Assembly: GCA_008477525.1 (NCBI GenBank)
Contig: SPDT01000006.1
Span: 833,501-897,500 of the forward strand
Direction: 5' to 3'
DNA: 64,000 bases
Source: Hypomyces perniciosus
Taxonomy: Eukaryota; Ascomycota; Sordariomycetes; Hypocreales; Hypocreaceae
A program made the position numbers and the translations under genes. The notes under the pieces were generated by a model. It was not told the origin of the DNA. It saw only the letters and a list, made by a program, of their open reading frames with translations, and did not search any database. Of the stretch, positions 44,480 to 55,147 are shown in pieces (within the stretch, counting starts at the first letter, position 1; each line of letters opens with the position of its first letter).

Positions 44480-45279
44480 ACGACTTTGTACAGAGTAGAA
44501 TGTAGAATGTGATCAATGGCGGAGAGATCAAAGATCCCTTCATGTATTCATGGCCTGTGCTCTGCAGTTTGGGCTGATAGCTTGTTTGGCTCGTGGGTGT
44601 TGTGAATGAGATGAACACCAGCTAGCAGTCGCTGTGTGGAGTTGGACCTTTATGAAAAAGTGGTAGTAGATGGTTTGAGCTGCTTGGCAGACCACCAGGT
44701 TGGGGACCAAGCCCAGCAACCTCTACTGTCAATGACGATGGACACAAAAACGGCGCAAATATATGAAGGGTAAAAATGTTTAGGAAAGTTTTCGAATCTC
44801 AAGCAATATGTTTCTACGTAAATAACGTCACAACTCTCTAGTCAAGTTGCTTATACACTAGGATCTACATACTGCAACAAAATCGCATCGTAGCTGATAG
44901 ATACAAGTGTCAACTGGGGATTTGAGTCACAAGGATGCTCGCCAACATTGCGCTCTGTCGCCGCCCAAAAGGCGCTTTGTGTAAGTTATTATTATGATCA
45001 TGGGATGGTCGTGACGGCATTCGTGACTGCGACTGGCCATCGCTGAGGGTGATGAGGTCGTGATCCAAAGGGTCATTCTAGGCCATGAGCGCACCACCTG
45101 CTAAATCAGTACTTCCATGCCTGAATCAATGAGATACGCTTAACGAATCGGTGTGTTTGTAGATGGGAGATGCAAGACTCCGTTCGCCGAAGAGCATCTC
45201 CGGAAGCGTCGGGATCATTGCTGTGTCTGGCAACGTAGACGCATTGTTTTTTGTCAAGTCAAGCCGGCCGGTTTCTGCT
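44480..45279. other. intergenic DNA
   Basis: No gene seen. It holds the promoter of the KEA-repeat gene and the 3' UTR of the acyl-CoA-binding protein. Confidence 0.45.
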
Positions 45280-46275
45280 TCACCTCGATGGAAGGACTTT
45301 CCTGACGTATTCTCTGACGATCCGTAATGCCGCCCTCACTAAGTCTTCTAATCGCCGGTCTTTCCGTCTACGCATCCAGATAAGTATTATACCGAGGACG
45401 ACGCAATCAATCAATAGGTGTTTCATAACGACCCGAGCAAACCAGCTCGACCAAGCGGGGAGGCTTCGTTCCTTTTTGGACCTCCATTCCCGTCCCGTCG
45501 TGATCTGTTCGCGGAGAGCGGCAACCTCGGCTGATAACTTGGTGATGGCTTGCTCCATCTTCCGCTGCCAGCGACCCCCCATCTTGCCAAGGGATTGATC
45601 ATCCTCGGCTGCCGCATCATCTTCCTCATCCATCAGTCGCTGGGACCGTAACTCGGCTTCATCCTGCTCACTCATGGGGCTGAGAACCTTCATAGGGCCA
45701 TCGGCACTGCCGACTGACTGTCGGAATCGACGCGCCGAGTGTGCTGCTTTGGGGGAGGAGGACGGTGAGCTCGGGACGTTGTCTTTGATCTGATTCCAGA
45801 CGAATTCGAGTTCAGAAACGAGCTCTTTACCTTCCCTAGTCGACCAAGTTAGTCCGATGCGCCATGACCAATAGGCCGAGGTAAGGGAGTCTGCTCACGA
45901 CGTCTTCGCAAATCTGTGCATTGTATCAATAAGCGCCTCAATGTATCTCCTCTTGGACTCGGTGCGACTCAAGCCCTTCTGTGAATTCCACGCATCCCAC
46001 TTGTCCCGTTCTCGTTGCAGCTCTTCTGGCGTAAGCCCCGACCCAGCCGAGGGCTGCTCCATGACACCATCGACGTCTCCCTCCATTGCTTGTTTGTAGA
46101 GGCCATAGAGTCGTAATCGTTCGGACGGAGGCGGTCGCGACGCCCCCGTCTTCGGTATCTTCTTAACGGTGTTGAGGGCGTGAACGAAGACTCGATCTGC
46201 GATCGGAGATACCGGTTAGCGGACGTTCCATCGGTTAGCCACGATGCGACCATACGCACCCACTGAGTCCGCCAT
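45280..46275 (-). CDS. tail-anchored acyl-CoA-binding protein, ATG37/ACBD5 type
   Basis: Exons 46260..46275, 45899..46196 and 45280..45835 give 289 residues. Residues 3-100 are an ACBP domain: RVFVHALNTVKKIPKTG, the ligand-contact RLRLYGLYKQAMEGDV, and DKWDAWNSQKGLSRTESKRRYIEAL. A disordered Ser-rich linker and a coiled-coil (KMEQAITKLSAEVAALREQI) follow. One hydrophobic helix (LLIDCVVLGIILIW) comes about 35 residues before the end, flanked by Arg/Lys. ATG37 is a peroxisomal acyl-CoA-binding membrane protein needed for pexophagy; that role is by family layout. Exon 1 carries only five codons and one base. Confidence 0.82.
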
Positions 46276-47290
46276 TGTGGCGGCGGTACCTGGGAGCTGC
46301 GCTGCTCCCTCAATGCCTTGAGTTTGACAGATAAAAATCCGAATGGCGTCTGACTGGTATTAACCCCCGCGGCGCAGGCGAGTCGAGTCGTCGGAGATGA
46401 GGCGCGATCGCAGGGGGGGCTACGATATGCACACCGACGTAGGAACAAGGAACGATACAGCGATTGGCGATTCAAGAGGAATATTCCGCGACTCCGAGAA
46501 AGCCCACAGTGCACCAACAGGCGTGGCTGATTTTCGGGGGAGAGTAAGAGAGTAAGAGAGTAAGAAGAGGGAAGAGAGATCAGGCTGACGAGCAGCGAAT
46601 TCGACAATAGTATGTAGGATACGAGGAATCAATAAGTGCAGACGGCATTCCATTCCAGCATTGAACCTCGGCGCGAACGCGCCACTCGGAAATGCAGTGG
46701 ACCTGCGACGCTATCGGCCAGGGGTCTCGGCTGTCGACATGCCCACTGGACTGCACTATCTGACTACTACTAACTATTACAGCTTGTGCACCATCGATAA
46801 GTTGGGTAACTAGTACTTCCCGAGACACGTGAAATTGCCTATAATGGCTGGTATATCCAGCTTTGCGCCCGGAATAGAGTTGGGACCTTGCGGGATTGGC
46901 GTCTGGGTGTACTTCGTATAGTAGTACCTATCTTACAACTAGTGATTCTTGATGCATACAATTGCAGCAAAGGGGCGTTTTTCGGTTCGCTCTGCATTCC
47001 TCTGGGCTGTTGGTTGGTAGTAAGTACGGAGTAGGCAGCAGCGGGTCTTCCTCGATCGTGTCACCATGAATAGTGTCTTACAAACAGATTTGCGAAATTG
47101 GACGGTGCATATGGGCAAAGTGATTTTTGAATACATAGTTTCATTGGGCGAGTAAGCACATGCAGTCAGAATTGCAAGACATATCCCGTCGCGAGGGAGA
47201 GTTGCAAAGACATTGTCTTGTGCCTTGACGAGGTAGGGTGATAATAACCAGGCACCGCAAAACGCATGTAGTGAGTGCTGTATAACCCAT
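46276..47290. other. intergenic DNA
   Basis: No gene supported. It contains an exact TACGGAGTA at 47025. Overlapping ORFs at 45969..46828 run through the first intron and promoter of the ACBP gene. Confidence 0.45.
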
Positions 47291-48631
47291 CTACGAGTTA
47301 TTATCTCTAGCCTCCATGTAAACCTTCTTCTTCTCTTCGTAGGCCCTCATCAATCTCCTGTTTTGCAGCGCCGTCTCTGCGGCTTTCTGGCCGGCCTCCT
47401 TCTTGCTCAGCGCCGTGCCTACCGCCAATAGCCTTCCCATCTCGCCCCAGCCGTCCAGGTATACCCCGATAGAATAAAGAGGGAGGCCAAGCTTGTCCTT
47501 CTTCTCGCAAGGAAGATCTTTGTATAGAATAGTAACACCCTTGACAACTATCTTTTGGCTCAATCGTTCCTTGGCGCTGGAAGCGTTGTCTTTTCCCGTC
47601 GACTCCTTGTTGTTGCTAGTCTCTCTTTTTGCTGCCTCGGCCTTCTTAATTTCGTCCAAAATAGTTCTGCCCCATATCGCCTTTAGAAATTCAGTCACCT
47701 TAGCAAGCCCGTTTTGCTCAGAAAGAACGACTGCTGCAACGTAGGCTTCAAACATGTCCGCTTGCGTCTTCCTGAGGTCCTTGTCGTTTGACCTTCCTCG
47801 CCCGAGTCCTCTATTCTCGTTGAAATTGTCGGGAAGTTTGGCCCATCTTGTCATACCGTAATGCCGAAAATACTCAGCGAGGGTGACGTTCCGAATGAGT
47901 CGTTCTCGTAGTTGGGAGCAGCGGCCCGAAGGCAAATGTCCAAATGTCTGATGAATTAACGCCGTTGCGATCAGTTCAAGATACGCGTCCCCAAGCCATT
48001 CCAGCCGTTCGTAATTCAGCTTACGGCCCAACCCTGGGTGTGTGAATGCTTCATCGGCGAGAGCAGGGTTGAGTATCGGAGGTAGGAGTGGCCATCCTGG
48101 CTTGATTTCAGATGAAACCCAAGGTGTCACGGTAATGACCGAGGGTATTGGTAAATCAGCTGCGACCACAGACTGATAATTTTCGAGGCTCTGTGGTTGA
48201 GGGCTGGAAGTATTCTGACACGAATCTTCTTGCTGCTGATGGTTCTGCGACGTGACTTAGCTATCACAAAATGAATGGTGCGGAACAAGGGAACCTACCA
48301 ACGCTTCCTCATCAAAAGAAGACCCACCACCGCTGACTATTGCGTCGGATCTATCATTTGATTGAAGAGCCTGAAACGAAGGAAGTAGACGCTTGCTTAA
48401 TCGCGATAATCGCTTCTTGGTTTCTTGAAGCTGCGGTGACTCTTGTGGGTTCTGATTTTGTTCAAGCTGTCTTTGTAAAGACTGCAGGCAATTGATAAGC
48501 TCATCAGCTTGTCCCGCAATTCTGATCAGGGCGTAGCTAGAGATATCCAATGCGCTATTCCCTCTTGGATCATGTGTCTGCTGCCTCTTGTGGCTATGTT
48601 CGACCTCCAACGCGTTTGGCCTTTTGGACAT
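47291..48631 (-). CDS. ribonuclease III, Rnt1-like
   Basis: Exons 48299..48631 and 47291..48244 give 428 residues. A nuclear-looking N-terminal region (SKRPNALEVEHSHKRQ) and coiled segment precede the RNase III domain, which has the signature NYERLEWLGDAYLELI and the second acidic cluster ADMFEAYVAAV. One C-terminal dsRNA-binding domain follows (LPLYSIGVYLDGWGEMG, ALSKKEAGQKAAETAL). One catalytic domain plus one dsRBD, without helicase or PAZ, separates it from Dicer and fits Rnt1, which processes pre-rRNA, snRNA and snoRNA. The 54-base intron (GTAGGT...TCGCAG) is needed because the first frame stops. Confidence 0.9.
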
Positions 48632-48921
48632 TTTGCCTGTGAAGACAAGAGAAAAAGACGATGTGCCCTCGAAATGTGAATGAACTTTTGATTGAAAGAA
48701 AGTTGAAGGTGAGTTGAGTGTTGATAAGAATGATAAGAAGAGAGAGAGACCCACCTTTGCATAGCGACTAATCAAAGAGCTACAAGCACGGAGACCTGTG
48801 ATCTAAGCTAGTCTGAAGAAGGACTAGTGTCTTCCATGCAAGAGAACATCGCCAATTCAATTCAACGTCGTTCGGCAATCAACGACGTGGATCGCCTGCA
48901 TCAGACGTCGAATATGTCAAG

Positions 48922-49400
48922 ATGAGTGTCCCTCGAGCACGGTTATTAGATTTGATGAAGGTTAGTTTCATTCTGGAAGACTCTTTATACCTTCCACTGA
49001 CAATCTCAAGGCGCAATGCCAAATCTTCGCCACGACGTACAACCCTGAGGGGGTCCGAATGGGCAACAAAATCTTGCGACAACGCTTGAAAGGACCTGCG
49101 CTTGCAGCCTACTACCCGCGAAAACTAGCGACCATCAAGGATGTAAAACAAGGGTTTGGCCCTGTTCTTGCTACGTGGGATGAAGCGGAGGAGGATCGAT
49201 TTGAGTACATTGAGGAGTAGGTGCAGCGATGAGAGGATGTGGGAGAATGACTAGCTGACCCGGTGTCTACAGACTCAAGCAACGTGGAAAGAGTGCGCCG
49301 AAGAAGAAGAGGGGACCTCCTGGTATGTGTTTCGATCATACCTATTGAAAACGTTGTGGCTAACAGGCTTGTAGTTCCAACGCCAGGCAAGAAACGATGA
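48922..49400 (+). CDS. rsm27: mitochondrial ribosomal protein S33 (Rsm27)
   Basis: Four exons, 48922..48960, 49011..49216, 49273..49322 and 49375..49400, give 106 residues. The protein reads MSVPRARLLDLMKAQCQ, then NPEGVRMGNKILRQRLKGP, AAYYPRK, and a basic end KSAPKKKRGPP. This is the conserved small-subunit mitoribosomal protein S33 family, of about this length. Introns 2 and 3 split codons in phases 2 and 1 and restore the frame exactly. The ATG lies about 290 bases from the divergent RNase III start. Confidence 0.93.
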
Positions 49401-51003
49401 GGGATGCATGGTTTACTCTGATGGACTTTTGGGGACACATACGGCGAGGCCATCCTTACAATGGCACGAACAATATCTGTCAGATGTGATGTGGCAAGGA
49501 TAGAAGATTTGATGGGCAGGAAAAGCGTTGAAGGGCATAAGACCCAAGATCTACGCTCCTCCTGAGTCTGTAAATCTATTGTATGATTACCCCTGAACTA
49601 GGCAATCTCTGCCTTGCCTGGGGAAAAAAATGTTATGATGAATGGCCTTATGGCGGATGGGAGAGTTTTGTGATATGTGAATGACGTTGATGCTGGTGAA
49701 ATGGGGGAAATCATAATGAGGGGGAATGTTCATCATCGCATTTATCTCGAGGTGGGTTACATGACTTGGTCCCTGATTATCTACACATCTAATGCTTATC
49801 TGGTTACAGACACTCATTACGGAAGGATGGAGCTTCTGCGATTCTTCAGGTTTGAGAGGATTCGCCTGGCCATGGGACGCTCCCTGGCTCGCTTCCAGGC
49901 TAGAAGCGAAGGGGGATGCACGGCATGAATGCTAGTTGCAGCTGCAGTTGCTGCCAGCTGTATGTTTGGAATACAGTAAGGCTGCCATGCAATTGTCGAG
50001 TCAAGCGCAGTCAGGTCTGCAGACTTGTGCTGTAGGGCTGCCCCTTAGGCTCCCTGAGGGTGATTCACTTGGCCTGGTGCTTTACATAGTGCTTCGACTG
50101 CTATCCGCCTTAGGCCTCCATATGCCCCTACCTAATTCACCTTCTGCCAACACCCTTTTTTGGACCTCGAACTCGGCTTCCATCAGCTTCGGTTGTGCAG
50201 CTTGATGCCGCTCGGTTCTGTCGAGTCTCGTCCTTCCTTTGCCATCCCCCTAATTCATAACTGCTCAGGTGCCTGCTTTAACCCAGGTTCCCGATTTTGC
50301 GTATGAATCTTGCCCTTTTTTCCTTAGCGAGCGGCTTGGTGTTTTTTCCTGCAACGATTGGGACCTGCAGCTGCTGCCGGTTCTTGCCTCCAACTTTCTT
50401 GCAGGCCGTTCTTTCACGCCTGACCGAAACGAGCCGACAACATCTACTCCAGCAACCTCTGCCACAGAAATTTCTCTTCCATCTAAACCACACTTTTCTG
50501 GATTTCTGCACAACAGTCTGTTCTCACGTAGCTGAACTCTCCTCTTGAGTGGGAGCTCTATCGTCATCGCCTCTGTCACTGTCTCGCCTCATCTCTCCTT
50601 ATCGTCCTGCTACTGTCTTGGGCAGCACCTATGCAATGTCGGCCTCCGGATCCTGTGGTTCTACTCCTCAACACGCCATCCCGCTTCCGACCGGCATCTT
50701 TCAGGAAGATTGTTCAAGACAGACTGGAGATGGAGTCTTGGCTTCTGCAACCTCGAGCGTAAGTGTCAAGCCATTTTCAATCCTCGGGTTATGTGTACAT
50801 TGCACCTCTCCCGCCAGCTCGAGCATCTACAACTATAACATGGCAAGCCTGGCTGAGATAATAGCAACAGGAGAAAGGACCCGGCCCTTTGATGAAGAAG
50901 AACATCGCCGTGTTGACCACGTCAAAGTTGGCAAACCAAGGTTACCCGAAGGTAGGCAACCATACGGCTCTTTATTCTCAAGATTCACTAGTAATGACAG
51001 AGG
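49401..51003 (+). other. RSM27 3' region and PUF leader
   Basis: No independent gene. From about 50200 the DNA is a pyrimidine-rich leader. Frames at 50637..50760 (after a possible ATG) and 50838..51000 read like an N-terminal part of the Pumilio gene (MASLAEII, DHVKVGKPRLPEG, SLFSRFT), but do not join the main frame cleanly. Confidence 0.4.
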
Positions 51004-53217
51004 ATGAAGATGCCTCACGAGATGCCAAGTTTTGGCGATACCTGTCCCATGGACAAGTTGCTTGCTCGGCTTTCGGAGCAGCAAGCTGTTCTGACTAAAC
51101 AGAACGAGGCTCTCAAGTCCGAAGACGACGATGGCCCATTTTTGAGAGTCATGGACCATGCTTCTTCAAGCAACTCCCTCCCTATCACGCCGGCAACCGA
51201 TGGCTTCCCTACCACCGCGCCGACCACACAACCGGCTAGTGCCACACTTGACGATGCTCGTCCAGACGCTGAGGAGGTTCTTCGCTTGAAGTTGCAGCTT
51301 GCCCAAGCTCGCAATCAGATTTCTAAACTTGACCAGGAGCTGGCTCAGAGTCGGACTTCTGACTTTGGAACCGTCAGGGCTGAAGCCTCACTCCCACGGG
51401 AGAATGCTTGGGGTAGACGTAGCCCGGAGGATGCTCAATCCGATACGAGTGATGCTCTCTCAGTGAACACGTTCAATCGAACTCGCGGGATTTGGGGCAA
51501 TACCAAAGGCTCGTTTGCCAATCCTACGCCACTTCCAGCACCTGTCACTGAACCCTCTCCTGGAAACTGGTTTGGCGGTCATGGCTATAACCAAAGCTAC
51601 GTGGACCCCAATGCACCATACACATTGGTGGATAGTTCTCGGAGTGATCGTCTGGCCTCAGACTCTGATCTCCTAACCCGTTCAGCTGGGGGTCGTCGAG
51701 GCAATCGGTTTGACAATCGACTGAGCACACCTCATCAATTCGGGGGTGCCTATGGCGGAATGGGAGGCCCACCGGGCCAGTTTGACTCAATGCGTAGTCC
51801 AATGCCTGGTGGACCCATGAATGTGGCTCCAGGGATGAATCCAATGGGCATGGCCATGTATCCGCCTTACCAGCAGCATGCCATTGGAACGCCCCTGTCG
51901 CCGCATGCCTCAGAGTTTACCTCGAAGGCTCCCTGGAAGAATGAGGTATGTTTCTGACGAGTCAGTCCACAATGTATTGTTACATTCTGACAGTAGACAG
52001 GTTATTCCTTCGGAAGGACCAACCTACCTGCCACCGACTGAGCCCCTTAATTACCGTCGATTGCTTGACCGAAACGTCAATTGTAACTGGAAGTACATCG
52101 TCGACAAGATTGTCTGCAATAATGATCAACAAGCCTCCATCTTCCTGCAGCAGAAGCTCAAAGTTGGCACTCCCGAGCAGAAGTATGAGATTGTTGAGGC
52201 CATCGTAGCTCAGGCATATCCCTTGATGGTGAACAGGTTTGGCAATTTTCTCGTCCAACGTTGTTTCGAACACGGAACCCCAGAGCAAGTAATCAAAATT
52301 GCCGAGGCTATTCGTGGCAATACCTTGAATCTCTCAATGGACCCATTCGGCTGCCATGTTGTTCAGAAAGCATTCGACTCGGTCCCAGAGGACTACAAGG
52401 CAATCATGGTCCACGAACTTCTCCGCAGAATCCCCGAGACTGTAATTCACAGATACGCGTGCCACGTCTGGCAGAAGCTCTTTGAACTGCGATGGACCGA
52501 ATCCCCTCCTCAAATAATGAAATTCGTCAATGAAGCTCTCCGAGGAATGTGGCACGAGGTTGCACTGGGAGAAACTGGTAGCCTTGTCGTCCAGAACATT
52601 TTCGAAAACTGTCTTGAAGAGGACAAGGTAAGTTGTGACCAGTGTGATTTTGGAGACTGGAGGCTAATAGCTGTTTGTCGAAGCGACCCTGCGTTGAAGA
52701 AGTCCTCGCCAATATCGACATCGTAGCCCATGGCCAATTTGGAAACTGGTGCATCCAGCACATCTGCGAACACGGAGCCCCACCTGACCGTAGCCGAGCG
52801 ATCGACCATGTCATCCGGTATGCTGCAGAGTACAGCACCGACCAGTTTGCTTCCAAGGTTGTGGAGAAGTGTCTCAAGATTGGTGGTGGTGAATTCTTGG
52901 GCCGATATTTGGACCGAGTTTGCGAGGGACGCCGTGATCGAACTCGCATTCCCCTCATTGACATCTCGAGTGACCAGTATGGCAACTACCTGATTCAGTG
53001 GATTCTCAACAATGCCACTCCCCAACACCGTGAAATGGTGGCAGCTCACATTCGGAAGCACATGGTATCCCTTAGAGGATCCAAGTTCGGCTCGCGCGTT
53101 GGGATGCTGTGCACCAACCACGCAGTTACAACTCGACCCGGCCCCGGTGTTGGACCTGGTATGGGCAACACCCGTATCGGACCAGCACCCGCAAGGTATG
53201 CTGGTGCATATCGTTGA
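51004..53217 (+). CDS. Pumilio/PUF-family RNA-binding protein
   Basis: Exons 51004..51945, 52001..52627 and 52684..53217 give 700 residues from the first usable ATG; the true start may be upstream. The N-terminal 310 residues hold a short coiled-coil and Gly/Pro/Met-rich disorder. Eight PUF repeats span roughly residues 340-660. Their base-contact segments are ASIFLQ, GNFLVQ, GCHVVQ, ACHVWQ, GSLVVQ, GNWCIQ, ASKVVE and GNYLIQ. The Ser...Glu pair in repeat 7 is the guanine reader. PUF proteins bind 3' UTRs and repress or destabilise mRNA. Read from repeat 8 to 1, the known code predicts UGUAAAUA. The end is Gly/Pro-rich. Confidence 0.93.
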
Positions 53218-54070
53218 TGTGGACTGAACATCCAGGTCTGATCGCTGGCGACACCACTTTACCTAAAACCTTCGACGGGTATTCGCACGGCCATTGTGGC
53301 TATCATTCTTTTTTCCATGGCCCATCTTGTCGATTCCATATCTGATTTCGCCTCACGTTCTTCTCGTCAAGATGGCAGACCACACAAGAATATGTCGACC
53401 TCTTCTTACGAACATTTTCCCGTGCAATTAATTTAAGATCACACGTCATCCTACGCTCAGCACGCTACTGCCTGCTTGGGCGCATTGGACACATCATGGT
53501 TATGCATTTTGAAATATGGAGGAGACCGCAGCTGCTAATGGCCACGATCGTTTCCCCTTGTTGGGGCACAGTTTGCATCTCGACATGTACGGACGCCAGA
53601 CTCTTATCCTGAAACAGTCCGTCTCCCCGTATTTCAGTCTCGAGATTGAACTAGTTGCCCGTTTGTTGGAGGAGACGATGGCTATTAGAAAGTCTTAAAA
53701 CGGAAGTGTAGTGGTTCTATGGAGGATTGCATCTTGTTTTGCGCAGTGAGAAGAATCAAGGGATAAAGGATGTCACACGGAGAAGACTTAACCGTGTTAG
53801 TAGTTGCAAGGCTTTTTATCGCCAGGATTTTTGCTTTAATTTTGGCCTGCGTTTTTACTAATTGGGCGTGGCCGATTCATTCATTGGAGTTCTTGATAAA
53901 ACATTCAAGTTGCGCTGTAGTAGTCATGTCTTGTGTGTGGTATCTTGCGGGGTTTCGATGTCTACATCCCAACAACTACAAGCCAAAGCAAATCCAACCA
54001 CGATAAACGCCATAGATGCAGATATAAACGAATAAGTTATGCTCCCAATCTCGTTGGTTTGGGAGCGGCT
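53218..54070. other. intergenic DNA
   Basis: No gene supported. 3' UTRs of the convergent PUF and PEX39-like genes. A 60-codon ORF at 53516 has no domain. Confidence 0.45.
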
Positions 54071-54900
54071 TCAAGAAGTCTCGGTAGGAGGAGGGACAGC
54101 AGCGGCCTGTTCCTCAACTGGCGGGAACTCCACGTCAACGTTTCTTGCACCGTCCACATCAGGGGCGTTTCGTTCCCATGGTTTCCTGGGGACAGGTCGC
54201 GAACCAACCGGCTTAACAGACTGTGAAGGAGGAGTAAGTACGCAAAAAGGAGGCTTTGCGAGTGAGTCAAGGAAGTACGCTTTCGACATACCGGGTCTCT
54301 CTCAATGGTGTTGGGGATCTGTCTAATGCCGGGGATTGGTTTGCCCTCTTGAAGGAGCTTAATCATCTCGGCGAAGGCCATGGGATAATTTGGCTCGCCG
54401 CCAGATGCCGACTGAGCAGCAGCGGCGGCACGATCAACGTAGAGGTCTGCTTTGGGGGCGGCTTGTTGCCATGGTGTGGCTGAAGATGGAGGAGATTCAG
54501 GCTGTTTGTCCTCGTAGCCCTCGGGGAGAATGTCGGGAGGCTGGTGTTCGGGGTGTTGGGCGAGCCAGGCTTGGTAGCCGGTGAAGTCGATTTGGACGCC
54601 GATGCGCTGAGTATAGTAGAAGATGCGGGCGTGGGTTGCGATGTCGCGGGGGGAGCCGGGTTGAGGGTTTGGTGAGTTTGGTTCACCGAGGATGGCGCGG
54701 AGGCCGGACTGAGGAGAGGATATAAGATGAGATGAGATTTTTGAAGGTGAGTGAGAGAGAAGAGAGAGTGGGTGGGTGTGACGTACGAGGAATGCTGTGT
54801 CTTTTGTCCATGGGTAGGCGTCGAAGGCTTTGAAGATGGAGTCTTGGTCTTTGAGTGAGCGGATTCGGTCTGTTCCTGAGAGCGCGGGTGAGTGGTCCAT
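54071..54900 (-). CDS. PEX39-like protein with KPWE motif
   Basis: Exons 54787..54900, 54292..54708 and 54071..54220 give 226 residues. The N-terminal 90 residues (DSIFKAFDAYPWTKDTAFL, SGLRAILGEPNSPN, TRIFYYT-like helix, DFTGYQAWLAQHP) match a conserved fungal domain. Then come a disordered stretch, MAFAEMIKLLQEGKPIPGIRQ, and VPRKPWERN. The PxxGI segment followed by KPWE is the pattern of the peroxin called PEX39, reported to help PEX7 import PTS2 cargo into peroxisomes, and of a KPWE domain found near PEX14-like proteins. It shows no membrane segment. Naming rests on the two short motifs. Confidence 0.68.
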
Positions 54901-55147
54901 TGTGTTTGCTCTTTTTGGTTCGTGTAGATACGATGCAATATTCGCCGTCGCGGATGAGATGATCTTTTATCGCTTACACAGGTCTTGTAAACGGCGACGG
55001 GATGTGTATGAGCCTCTCACTCATAGCATGTGATGAGGTGAAGTGAGTGGTAAAACCTCGGCAGCGAACACAGTGCGGCAGGTCAACTTAGCTTCAACTA
55101 CCACTCCCTTGACAGAGTACATGTTCCGCCGCCCGTATTCAGATACA

